Source: a virus. From it: a stretch of DNA of 64,000 nt. Below are positions 16,883-28,500 of the stretch, piece by piece; within the stretch, counting starts at the first letter, position 1; every line of letters begins with the position of its first letter. The position numbers and the translations under genes were made by a program. The stretch covers positions 1-64,000 of IMG/VR virus record IMGVR_UViG_3300030329_003334; one strand, given 5' to 3'. The notes under the pieces are model-generated. The model was not told the origin of the DNA. It did no database searches and saw only the letters and a program-made list of their open reading frames with translations.

Positions 16883-19498
16883 ATGGGAATTACTAAAAGA
16901 AAAAATATAAAAGATGTTCCTTATGACTTATTTAATAAGAATACAGCTGAACGTAATTTAACTAAATTAGAGGTAGAAGAAGATAATCTTAAGGCTACAA
17001 TTCATGATGAAAGAATAAATTCTGAAATAGAAGACTTAGCTGAAATTATAGAGATTACCCAAACTGGTAGAAATATAACAGAGAGAAAAGATGGTTCTTT
17101 ATCTTATCGGAAAGGGGGTAAAACTAAAACTGTATCTGATTTACAGAAAAGTTATTTAATGGATACATATTACGATCCGACTTATGCAGTAGGAGATATT
17201 GTTGAAGGCGATGATAAGTCTGGTATTTTTTCAAATATAAAATCGTCTATTAAAGGAACAACAGATCAATATAAATCAAGTTTAGATTCTTATATAACAG
17301 AAGGTAAAGATATATACTCTACATCTTTTGGAGGCGAAAAAAATATTTCAGTAGATGAACAAGGTAATCCAATAATTAATGAAGAAGAACAAATTATCGA
17401 AGGAGAAGAAAAAGAAGAAGTTGAAGATGCTGAAGTAGGTACTGGAGGTGGTAAAAATATAGGAGATTGGTTAGAGAAAGGAGTAAAATGGGTAGATGAT
17501 AAAATCTTTGGAGATACTAAAATTGGTAATGTAATTGAAGAAGGTGTTGGAGCAACAGGTAATATTGTACAAGGTGTTGTTACATTAGACCCAACTGCTC
17601 TAGTTGCAGGAGCTGAAGATGTAGTTGGTATGGGTGCTGATATAACAGCATTAGCTACAAAGGATGGTGAGAATACTGATCTTGAAAATTGGTTAAGAAC
17701 AGGAGAGTCTGGTGTACATACTGTTTCTGATTTTATGCAAGGTGATATAAAAGGAGGTATAGAGTCAGGTGTAGGTACTGCACAACAATTTTCAAAGGCT
17801 GCTGGTAATGAAGAGTTAGCTAGAACTATTGATCAAGGTTATGGTATGTATGAAAATATAAGTTCTTTAATACCTTCTACTGATCCAACTGATGATGTAT
17901 TGGATGACGAGACAACAGATCTTTTTTCAATGGCTAAAAGAGGAGGAAATGTTTATGATAATGGAGATGTAGTAGCTGATCCTTGGCGTTCTGCTTTAGA
18001 GTCTAAATTTGCAGGGGATGTGCCTTCAACTTTATTAGATTTTGATTGGCAGTCTCAAATTAAGCCTAAACCAGATGGTACATATCCATCTGAATTAATA
18101 GATGAGTTGGCTAGTGCCGCATATAGAAATCCAAATAAACCTCATTTAATTAGACTATCTTCTACTCCTGCAGAATATACAGGATATGAACTTCAAACAT
18201 CTAATAGTCAAGCAAAGAGAGTTCGTAAAGAATTAAGAAAGAAATTTCCAAATTTATCTAGAACGCAAGCTAGAAAGTTTCAGAAATTTTTATATGAAAG
18301 TGGATTAACTCCAGATACTATTACTAGTAAATCTGAAGGAGAGAATGAAAAAGAAACTGCTGCTAGCTATAGTAATTATGTAGATGATGATTTATATAAT
18401 ACATTTATTTCTAGTGGATTAATTAGAGGAAAGAATCTTAAGAAAGGAAAGAAAGGAAAGAAAGGAGGTAATGATAAATCAAGTTTATTTGAAGAAATAA
18501 AAAAAGGAACTAAAGGAGATAAAATAGGATTAACAGGAGTTTTAGCGGGGAATCTTGCTAATTTAGCTATAGCAAAAGCTAGTAGAGATGCTGATTTACC
18601 TATGAAGAACGTCTATGAAGGAGTGATGGATGAAGCTGTTAATATGAGAAAAAGAGATATAGGCAGACTAGAAGGACTTAAAGGACAAGCCGCAGCAGAT
18701 GTTCGTACAAGATTTGGTAGAACACCTGACACTGCAATGAGCTATCAACAACGTAGAGTTAGAGAATTACAAAGAGAACGTGCAATTGATAAAGCAGTAA
18801 GACAATCTAATTTAGGATATGATCAAACTATAGAAGGGCAAAAAAGTCAATTAGCTCAAATGATTGGACAAGGAAGTCAATTAGAAAGAGCAGGTGAAGC
18901 ACAAGCAAGACAAATAGAACAAGCGAATAGAGATGCTTATTTCTCTGCATTATCTGAAAGTGCTGCAGGAATATCTACAGGACTACAAAAGGTAGGACAA
19001 GATATGAATCTTAATAGATTAAATCAAACAGCTTTACAAGCATTACAAACTGGAAACTTTAAAGTCGTAGTAGGGCCTGATGGTGAACAACTTATATATG
19101 ATCCTGCAACTGGTACTTATACACCTTTAGTTAAGAAAACTAATAATAATAATAACAAAGAAGTAGTAAGTGAAGAAGAAGCAGCAGCAGTAGTACCTAC
19201 AAATGTGGCTGAAAATGAAGTTCAGCAAACAGAAGAAAATATTATAGAAGCCCAGGATATAGGATCTTTTGGGGCTTTAACTGATATTCCAGAAGAATAT
19301 GCACATAATGTAGCTACTATAGCAAATAAAACTTATTATAAAAGAGGAGGTGATTGGGTAGAAATTGGCGATGTAACAGATGTAACAGATGAAGAATGGA
19401 ATAATATGACTGTTTTTGAACAAGGCGCTATTCCAGAAGTACGTAAAAAAGGAGGCCGAATTAGAAAAAGAAAACGTAGAATGAACCTGAAATGGTAA
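16883..19498 (+). CDS. Probable internal virion (cargo) protein
   Basis: Start taken at the ATG at 16883 (MGITKRKN), directly after the TAA of the previous gene, rather than the upstream TTG at 16874; 871 residues. Acidic and Gly-rich regions (EEEQIIEGEEKEEVEDAEVG) are followed by a segment with weak amphipathic helices (TALVAGAEDVVGMGADITAL), a basic part (LRKKFPNLSRTQARKFQKFL), long helices rich in Gln/Arg/Ala, and a basic tail (RKKGGRIRKRKRRMNLKW). The overall character resembles ejected internal proteins, some of which remodel membranes. No catalytic motif. Confidence 0.55.
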   Translation: MGITKRKNIKDVPYDLFNKNTAERNLTKLEVEEDNLKATIHDERINSEIEDLAEIIEITQTGRNITERKDGSLSYRKGGKTKTVSDLQKSYLMDTYYDPTYAVGDIVEGDDKSGIFSNIKSSIKGTTDQYKSSLDSYITEGKDIYSTSFGGEKNISVDEQGNPIINEEEQIIEGEEKEEVEDAEVGTGGGKNIGDWLEKGVKWVDDKIFGDTKIGNVIEEGVGATGNIVQGVVTLDPTALVAGAEDVVGMGADITALATKDGENTDLENWLRTGESGVHTVSDFMQGDIKGGIESGVGTAQQFSKAAGNEELARTIDQGYGMYENISSLIPSTDPTDDVLDDETTDLFSMAKRGGNVYDNGDVVADPWRSALESKFAGDVPSTLLDFDWQSQIKPKPDGTYPSELIDELASAAYRNPNKPHLIRLSSTPAEYTGYELQTSNSQAKRVRKELRKKFPNLSRTQARKFQKFLYESGLTPDTITSKSEGENEKETAASYSNYVDDDLYNTFISSGLIRGKNLKKGKKGKKGGNDKSSLFEEIKKGTKGDKIGLTGVLAGNLANLAIAKASRDADLPMKNVYEGVMDEAVNMRKRDIGRLEGLKGQAAADVRTRFGRTPDTAMSYQQRRVRELQRERAIDKAVRQSNLGYDQTIEGQKSQLAQMIGQGSQLERAGEAQARQIEQANRDAYFSALSESAAGISTGLQKVGQDMNLNRLNQTALQALQTGNFKVVVGPDGEQLIYDPATGTYTPLVKKTNNNNNKEVVSEEEAAAVVPTNVAENEVQQTEENIIEAQDIGSFGALTDIPEEYAHNVATIANKTYYKRGGDWVEIGDVTDVTDEEWNNMTVFEQGAIPEVRKKGGRIRKRKRRMNLKW

Positions 19499-19520
19499 TT
19501 TAATTTAATATATTTGCAAA

Positions 19521-22499
19521 ATGGGAGCAGGATATAAACCAACAACAGTACCGATTATAGATTATAAGTATAAAGTTCCATTTCAGGAACTTTTTACTGC
19601 ATTACAGTATAGACAAAAAAACTATGATGATAATGTAAAAGAATTAGATGCGTTAGAAGAATCATGGTTAACTCTAAGTTCTATACCTGGTGAAGAAGAT
19701 TTAGCTGCTAGAAAGAAAGCAGAATATGATTCTTATGTAAATCAAATAACTGAACAAGTAGGAGGAGATTTTAGTAGAGCAGATTCACTTATACGTAATG
19801 TATCTAGAACTCTAAAGAAAGATATGACTAGTGGTATGTTTGGTAAGATAGCTAATAATGCAGCTGCTTATAAAGCAATGAAAGAAGCCAATGATAAACG
19901 AGTTAAGTCTGGTAAAAAGGGACAAAGAATAACACAAAAGCAAGCAGATGCTGCTCTTATGATACAACTGAATAAATTTTATTCTGCTGGAGGTTCTGAA
20001 GCAGGAGCTACATTTAGTCCTTATAGTCCTGTGCCTTATTTTGATTTACAAAGCGCTGCTCAAGATTTTGTTGATAAATGGAAGCCTGATCAAGTAGTAG
20101 GTAATATTTATTTAGAACAAGCACAAAATGGAGATGCTATATTTAGACGAGTAGATACTAAAGAAATAGCTAGTGAAGATGAGATATTAACTGCAGTAAT
20201 GGCTCATTTAGAATCTAATGATATGGCATCTCAGTATGTAAATGAGTCGATAGCATTTGATATGTATGGAATTACTGATGATGATATAGCTACACCTGAA
20301 GGACAAGATAAAGTTAAACAAGCTAGAGAATCTTTGAAGAATTTCTATGATGAAGAGGATATACTTGCTATGTCTGATAAACAAGCATTAGTTGAAGCCA
20401 TGACTAAAAACACATATGCTAATGCTGCATTACCTTATGTATCTCAAGCTGGCTATGAACAAATATCTTCTCAAATATCTAATCTGCCAGAATCTTGGTA
20501 TAAGTTTGGAAATAATAAAGATGAGATATATTCTAATGTCTTTGTTAGTGAGTCTATGTTACCATTAGTTACAGGTCCTATAGGAGGTCATACATTCGAA
20601 AATACAGATCAACTTGAAGAATATGCTGAAAATTTAGATAGTCAAATAACTCAATTAGATATAGAAATACAGAAAATGGGAGAGGAGCTAATTGCTGATC
20701 CTGGAAATGAATCTATTGCTACACGTATAGGAGAACTTAGAGCTAGAAAAGGATTAGTTACATTAGCTAAAAATCAGTTTGAATCTCAGTATGGTCCTGT
20801 ATATCAAGATTTAGAATCTGCCAAAAATAGATTTATAGAAGAGAAGGGAGACGAGACTATGTACAATGATAATACTCCTACAAGAGGAGAATATATAGAG
20901 GCACTTACTAAGTTTAAACAGATAAATGGTTATAGTAATGATGGAGAAATGTGGCAAGATTTTACTAATTCTATAAAAGAGAGTAATCCTAGAATATATA
21001 AAATACTTACTGATGATGGTGAGAGGGCTAATGATAGTAATTATATTATGCAAGAGATGGATAGAATCTTTGGTCAATATTCTGGCGCTATTCACAAACC
21101 AGCTTTTGATAGAGCTAGAAAGAAGTTTTTTCATTCTCGTGGTTTTAATGGAGATAATTTTGAAAATATATTTTCAAAAGAAGCTGGATCTGAAGGACTA
21201 TTTACATCAGATCATGTTCTTAATTTGATGAATAACGATTACTGGATGAAGAAGTTTGTCGATAACCAAACTGAGATAGATTTAAATTCTATGCAATTAG
21301 CTGATCCTATAGAATATGCAGCAACTACATTTGCTGTTAGTCAAGAAGAAGGACATGAAGGAGAGCAATCTTCTTTATCTAAACTAATATCATCTAGTTA
21401 TCAAACAGATCCTCAAAATTTTGTAGTATTTGATGTAGGTGAAAATAAAGTATTAGATTATCCTGATAATCCAGCAAATTTAGTTATAACAGGAGTTTTA
21501 AACGATGTTAGTGGAGAAGGAGGTTATTGGTTAAAAGGATATATGCCTAAACTAGATGAGAATGATAATATAGTATATAATGCTCAAGGTATGCCTTTAT
21601 TTGATAAATCTTATTTGGTAGCTATGAATCCTTATATAGGAGGTAATAGTAGTATAATGAGAACTTTAGCTGATGGATTATCTAGAACAGGATCTGTAGA
21701 AGGAAGAGAAATGGCTAATAGATTATTTGGTCATTCATTTAGACAATCATTATCTTGGTTTGACTATCATGAACCTGATCAATCTGGGGCTACTCAATCT
21801 GTTGTTGCTAATATAGATCAAGATGATTATGTTAGAGTAGATAGAACATTAAATCTTAATACTCAAGCTCCTGAATTTAGATTATACCATCATGGAGGAT
21901 CCCAAGATGGAGATGTTATTAAAGATAGTAATGGAAGTGATATGATATTTTATTCTTTAGATGATGCTACTAATATGTATGAAGAGATTCATAAAGCTGC
22001 AAGTGGAACTCAAGATTTTAATCCTTATACAAATGAGTATCCTAGTTGGGTAGGAAGTGTGGGACAAGGAGGAATATTTACAAATGAAACTGCAGCTAAT
22101 ACTTATAAAATAGAAGCCAGATCTGCAGCTAATGGATTAGGATTAATAAATGCTTTTGATGCTGATAGTTTAAATATGAAGGTAGATAGCCAAGCTTATG
22201 CACCGTATATCTCAAGAGATTTAAAAACAGCTATAGATACAAGTGGATTAGGATCCCAGTTAAGCGGTGAGACATTAACTGGAGCTTTTAGAACTCCTCT
22301 ATATAATCAAATTTTAGCAAGTACAGATGAACATGTTTCTGAAAATAGTAAACATATGGAAGGTAAAGCTTTAGATATTCAGTATAGTGCTGAATTAGAA
22401 AGTTATTTAGAAGCAAATAAAGCTCGTTTACAAAATGAGGGTATTTCATTTTTAGTACACGGAGAAGGTAATCATATTCATATTCAGTATAATAAGTAA
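19521..22499 (+). CDS. Virion protein with C-terminal M15-type peptidoglycan peptidase
   Basis: 992 residues. Most of the chain is helical and unrecognised, but the end is a clear peptidase M15A / VanY-like domain (about 880-992): SKHMEGKALD supplies zinc ligands H945 and D952, and NHIHIQYNK at the extreme C-terminus supplies the HxH pair (H985, H987). Such enzymes cut peptide cross-links in peptidoglycan. The fusion suggests a virion-borne enzyme that opens the cell wall during DNA entry. TATATTTG at 19509-19516 would fit a -7 element, but it lies only 4 bases ahead of the ATG and has no good -33 box. Confidence 0.85.
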   Translation: MGAGYKPTTVPIIDYKYKVPFQELFTALQYRQKNYDDNVKELDALEESWLTLSSIPGEEDLAARKKAEYDSYVNQITEQVGGDFSRADSLIRNVSRTLKKDMTSGMFGKIANNAAAYKAMKEANDKRVKSGKKGQRITQKQADAALMIQLNKFYSAGGSEAGATFSPYSPVPYFDLQSAAQDFVDKWKPDQVVGNIYLEQAQNGDAIFRRVDTKEIASEDEILTAVMAHLESNDMASQYVNESIAFDMYGITDDDIATPEGQDKVKQARESLKNFYDEEDILAMSDKQALVEAMTKNTYANAALPYVSQAGYEQISSQISNLPESWYKFGNNKDEIYSNVFVSESMLPLVTGPIGGHTFENTDQLEEYAENLDSQITQLDIEIQKMGEELIADPGNESIATRIGELRARKGLVTLAKNQFESQYGPVYQDLESAKNRFIEEKGDETMYNDNTPTRGEYIEALTKFKQINGYSNDGEMWQDFTNSIKESNPRIYKILTDDGERANDSNYIMQEMDRIFGQYSGAIHKPAFDRARKKFFHSRGFNGDNFENIFSKEAGSEGLFTSDHVLNLMNNDYWMKKFVDNQTEIDLNSMQLADPIEYAATTFAVSQEEGHEGEQSSLSKLISSSYQTDPQNFVVFDVGENKVLDYPDNPANLVITGVLNDVSGEGGYWLKGYMPKLDENDNIVYNAQGMPLFDKSYLVAMNPYIGGNSSIMRTLADGLSRTGSVEGREMANRLFGHSFRQSLSWFDYHEPDQSGATQSVVANIDQDDYVRVDRTLNLNTQAPEFRLYHHGGSQDGDVIKDSNGSDMIFYSLDDATNMYEEIHKAASGTQDFNPYTNEYPSWVGSVGQGGIFTNETAANTYKIEARSAANGLGLINAFDADSLNMKVDSQAYAPYISRDLKTAIDTSGLGSQLSGETLTGAFRTPLYNQILASTDEHVSENSKHMEGKALDIQYSAELESYLEANKARLQNEGISFLVHGEGNHIHIQYNK

Positions 22500-22504
22500 T
22501 TTCT

Positions 22505-25500
22505 ATGTCTAAAAAACAGCTAAATTATTCAGATCTAGCTAATAAAGCTATTAATAAGATTAATCCTGTTACTAATTTACCTACGGGAACTAGTATTACT
22601 AATAAGACTAGTAATATAATAGATCCATCTCCAGTAAAGACTACTTTAGATTATGCAGGTTTAAGAAATAAATCTAAAACTAGATCTTCTAGTTTATTAA
22701 AACCTATTAAAGCGCCTGGAATTGATTTAAAAGATTATAAATTAGTTCCTGAAGTAAGACTACATCAAGGTCAAGAAACTATTGATAGAATACGTGCTAA
22801 TAATCAACGATGGTATAAACAGTTAGGTAATTTTGTTGGACAAGCTCTTCTTGGAGAAGTAGTTGGAGGAGCTGTTATGGGATTCGGTGCTCTTGCAGAA
22901 CTTCCTAGTTTTATTATAGATTCAGCTCAAGGTAAAAGTGCAGATTTTGATAATGTTTTAATGAGTCTTGGTAATGATCTTAATGAGTGGACTAAAGAGA
23001 AAATGCCTATATATCAAGTTGCTCCTAATAAATCTTGGCAGATGGATGATTTTGGTTGGTGGATGGGTAATGGAGTTTCTATAGCATCTACTTTATCTTT
23101 AATGATTCCAGGTATGGCTGTAGTTAGAGGAGTAGGATGGTTAGGTAAAGCAATAAAAGTAGCTGATAAAATAGGAGATACTACTAAGTATTTTAGTAAA
23201 CTTGCAATTGGGGCTGGAACTATGAGGCATGGTGAGAATATGCGTGAGAGTTTTCAAGTAGCAAACGATGCTAGAAAATTAGCTTTAGATCAATTTAATA
23301 AGCCAGGAAATTATGAAGATTTTATAAATTCTGAGCATGGAAAAGATTTTATTAATTTTACTGGAGCTGATCCTGATGATCCTAATTCTAAAAAGCTAGC
23401 AGCTGATTATATTGCAGCTAAGGCAGGTTGGAGATCTTATAGAGTTAATTCTATTAATATTGTATTTGATGCATTACAAATAGCTCCTATGTTTAGAGGA
23501 TTTAAAGTAGGAACTAGAAATACTTTTGGAACTGCTAGTAAAGTAGCTAAGGCCCAAAGAACTGCATTAGGTAAACCAGATCCAGGAAGATTATCTAGAG
23601 CTTGGTCTTGGTCTAAGAGTACGTTAAATCCAGTTGTTTCTGCAACAGGTAGGCAATTAACAGAGGGTATTGAAGAAGGTATTAACTTTATTGGAGGTGA
23701 AGAAGGTACCTATAAAGCTGAAAAGATTTTAGGATTAGAAAATTCTAAATTTAGTTCTAGATTTGGTGAGTATATAAAAGATGGTCATTTATGGGAATCT
23801 GCATTTTGGGGAGTACTTGGAGGTATAGCTTTTGAAGGAGGTATTGGATTAACTCAAAGATGGACAGGTTCTAATAAGAATGGTCCTCATAGTGTTCCTG
23901 GAAAGATAGCAGAGATACAACAAAGAAAAGCATTTATTACACAAGCTACTAATAAACTTAGAGCTATACAAAATGCTGATCCTAGTTATACAGATATAAC
24001 AGGTGAATATAATTTTCAAAATATTACAGAAGAACAACGACAAGATCTTATAGCTGAAGTTAAAAGAGATATGGCATATAATTTAGGATTAAATGCTGCA
24101 GTAACAGGTAATATAGATTTACTATTAGAACAATTAGAGGATACTAAATTTCAAGAAAGTTTGATAGAATCTGGAGTTGTTGAAAAAGAAGGAATTGATC
24201 AGTTTATAGATGATATTAAAGAAGATGTATTAGAAGCTGAAGATGTTTATAAGAAACATGTGTCTAGATTTATTATGTCTTCTGCAACTGGCGCTGCTAA
24301 AAATTTACTTATAAATAAAAGTGTAGATTTAGATTTACAAAAAAGTAAAATAAATAAGACTAAACAAAAACTAGAAGAAAGAAATACAGAACTTAAACTT
24401 AAAGATACTACATATACTAAGTCTGAAGGAAATATGGACTTAGCTGTTAGAAAAGCAGCATTACAATTATCTAAAGCACAAATGATGATTGAAATGGCTA
24501 GAGCAGATGGGTTAAAGTTTAAATCTGAAGAGGCTAAAACAGAGGCTATTAATAGATATAAAAAGATTATAGAAAATATAGATAGTAAATTAAATGAAAT
24601 TGATTCTCAGGTTAAAGAATCTGGAGAAAAATTACCATCTGTTCAGGGTGTAGATGAACGTATTATAGATAATCAAGCAGCTATAGAAGGATATGATATT
24701 GCTGAAGATGTTATATCAGGTGATATAGCTAGTTTAAAAACTAAAAAAGAAGCAGAAAGAGCAGAAAAAGAAATAAAAGAACAAGCAGAAAGATCAAAAG
24801 AACTACAAGTTAAATTAGCTGAAGAAGCTATTAAGGATAGTTCTTTAGGACTTACTGATAATTCTTCTGCTGTAGAAATTAGAGAAGCTATTGAGAAATT
24901 AAAGGAAACTGAAAAAGGATTTAGAGATAAAGGAATGGAAGAGCCTGCTGATATTCTGTCTAAAAAAATTAAAGAATTAGAAGATAGAATAGGGTCAGGA
25001 GAAAAGAAAAATGAAGTAAAACGTTCTAAGAAAGAGACTAAAGGTGATCAAGCTGATCCTCCTAATCCTAATGAAACTGAAGCAGAAAAACTAGAAAGAT
25101 TAGAAAGACAAGGATTATTACCTAATCAAACTGATAAGGATATTGATGATATGAATCCTACTGTTGAAGATAGTATTACTGAAGATAATACAGAACAACA
25201 AACACAAGACGAAACTGTAGAAGTAATCTCAGAAACTGAAAATAATCCTATTGAATTTCCAGATCCTATATCTATCGGAGAAACTGAGATATTTACTTTT
25301 ATAGGAAGTTTAATTTATAATAGAGATCTTTCTACTAAAGGAGTTGTTCAAGTAAGTGATGCTATAGTTAAAGCATTAAAAGCTATTATGGATCTTAAAG
25401 TAGGCGATAAACTACAAGTAATAGCAGTTAATAAAAATGATATTGAATTACGTGATAGTAAAGGTAATGTTATAGGCTACCTTAATTCAGTTAGAGGTAA

Positions 25501-28500
25501 AGAAGCTCTTCTTAAAAAAGCTAAAAACGCATTAAAAACAGCAGAAAATAAAGAGGAAAAAGAATATCATGCAAGGAGAGTTAAAAGTATAGAAACAGAG
25601 ATTGCAACTATTAAGAGTATACGTGAATCTCTTGATCAGCTATGGACTGATGGTGTTATTAAGGAAGGAGATAGAGTAGGTGAAATGGAAGTTACTGATA
25701 AATTGAGAGGCCAACTTATAACCAATGAAGTAGAAGGAGCAAAACAATTTAGAGGTATAAATCAAGCTTTTGGTAAGAAGATAAGTCTTTATATGAATCA
25801 AAAAGAGACTGTACGCCAATTAGAACCTATATATGATGCTGATGGAAATGCAGTTCCTGTATTTGTTGGTTCTGGAATATCAGCTCCTATGTTTGGACCT
25901 GGTGTTATTTATACATTAGTTCAAGATGATACAGGCGGTCCACCAATGGCAGTACCTCTTTCTACGGCTAATGTAGATGCAAGACATGCTGAGTTTGTAT
26001 GGGAGGCTTTACTTGAATTAGCTAATCGTATGAATAAAAGAGCTGATGGTAAGTATATAAATGATCTTAGAAATAAAGAAATAAAAGATCTTAAAGATCT
26101 TATAAATGAGATAACTCTTACTGGTTCTACAATGGGTATTAAAATCCATAATGAAAAGATTGAGATACCTATGCCTGATGGTAATGTATTACAATTATAT
26201 TTTAGAGAAAAAGGACAAGGTAATATGAAAGGCGCTCCTGTAAAAGGAGGATTTAATTTAAGGATTCTTACAGCTGATGAAGCTTCTGGTAAAGTAGATA
26301 AAGTTAAAGGAAATTTTGTTTATGGTGCTAAAAGTATGGCAGATATTAAAACATTAACTTTAGCAGCTCTTACTAATTTAAAACGTCAAGTAAATAAAAA
26401 GAATTTTACTAAGAAAGGTAAATATAAATCTCCATTAACTGCTAATCTTAAATCTCCAATACTTGAAAATACTGGACAAGAGTATGATAGTTATTATGAT
26501 TACCTAACTCAAGAACAAACTGATGATGGGTTACCTGTATTAAGAACCGATGTAGGAGCTGTTATTAATGAAAAGAATAATGTTATTAGCCATTTTGTAG
26601 ACACAAGAGTTAGAATGTCTAATTTTAAATTTTTAGCAGGTATATCACCTTCAGGTCCTGGTAGAGGAAAAGTAGATGAGGAACTTCCAGGAGGTCCTGG
26701 AGCTCAAGAGATTCAACGAAAAGCGATGGAGAGATTAGCTGAAGAAGAAGAAGCTCCACCAGATGTAACGGCAAAAGATGTATCTGAAGGATTGAAAGAA
26801 AGTTTAGGAGAACAGTTTTTAAATAAAGAGGATATTAAAGGTATGAATATAGATCCTTTTGATGATGCTTTTGATAAATTATCTCGGAGAGATTTAGACG
26901 AATTAAATGATAATCTTGATCGCGCAGTAACAGAGAGAGATATTACAGAAGGATATGATAAAGAAGATGTAGATAGAGCCGAGAAGTGGTTTAAAAAGAA
27001 TCTTCCTCACGTACCTTTTAGTGTAGTTGATGGATTAATTAAAGAAGGTCCTACTGCATTTGGGAGATTTCATAATGCTGCTGTATCTTTATCTAATATA
27101 GCTAAAGAGGGTACTGCATATCATGAAGCATTCCATGCTGTATTTCATATGTATTTAAATCCTGTACAAAGACAGGAGTTATTAAAAGAAGCTAAAGAAA
27201 GATATGGTATAGAATATATGGATCTTAGTACTAATTCAGCTTTAAGAAATAAAGCTTTATTCGCTTTACTTAGAGAGAAATTACCTGGGTATGATGCGAA
27301 TACTCTTAAGAAACTTATAACTAAGAGAGTTATACCTCCTGATGTATATACAACTCCAGGAAATATAGATGAAAATACTGGTATTTTCTTGTTTATGAAT
27401 AAAAAAGAATATGCTGCCAAAAAGAAAGATACAGAAGATGCAATAGCTAGGATGGATCAAAATGCAATACAGCTTGATAAACTCTATTCGGATTTATTAT
27501 TAGGAATACCATTGGTTGATAGAACTAAGGAGGCTATTATGAAAATTGCAGAAAGACTATCAGATTATAGTAGCGAATGGAATTATTTTATTAATATGGC
27601 CAAGGAAATAACTGGATCTGAGGGATTATTGGAATTTATGGCTGAGGCGAAAGATCAATTAAATAAAGAGCTAAATAATATATATGATCGTAGTGCTAAC
27701 TTAGAATCTGAATTAAATCTTTTAAATGAATTCGAACAGCTTGTAAAAAATAAAGAACTTGATGAAATTAGTATAGGAATAAAAGCTTCAGAGATTGTAT
27801 TAGAGGAAAAACTTGCTGATGAGTTTATGACTTATATGCAAACTGGTGTAGAAGACACAAGTTGGACTGGAAGGATTAAGCAGTTCTTTAAAGATTTATT
27901 ACAGTATTTTAAAAATTTATTAGGTATAGGATCTGCTATAGATAGATTATTCTATGATATAAAGACAGCTAAATTTACATATAAGCCTGATGAAGCTGCT
28001 GTAAATCATGCTAAAAAAGTAGTAATGAATAGAGATGTGGAAGGAGAGCGAGTACCTGATAATAATATTCCTTCAGAAGGGTTTACAGATGCTGAAGAGA
28101 GAGCTTTACTAAATAAATTACCTGCTTTATATTATATGGTTAAGCAAAAAATGAATGCTAAAGCTGTTGCAGAAGCAAATCGAACTGGCGAAAGAGTTAA
28201 GCAGCCTGCTTTAGATGATATTAAAGCAGGAGTTATATCGTTATTATCTGCTAGATCTAAAATAGTAGATAATGTTACACATCAAAGAAACTTACTTAGA
28301 ACAATACAAGCTTTAAATAAAAGCGATTCTGATTTATGGAATAAAACTATAGGTATTGTTGCAAGAGATTATCAAGTTACTTCTAATTCTTTAGTTCAAG
28401 GATTAGAAGATGCTATATTAAACGATGAGTTAGAAGGAATGAATTCTGATGATCTTGCAGAAATTAAAAGAAATTGGGATGATGGAACTACAATGGGTAC

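Noticed and set aside
19509-19516. TATATTTG as promoter of the M15 protein gene
   Set aside because: It lies only four bases before the ATG and no -33 box is present; would need a leaderless RNA. Left as a remark only.
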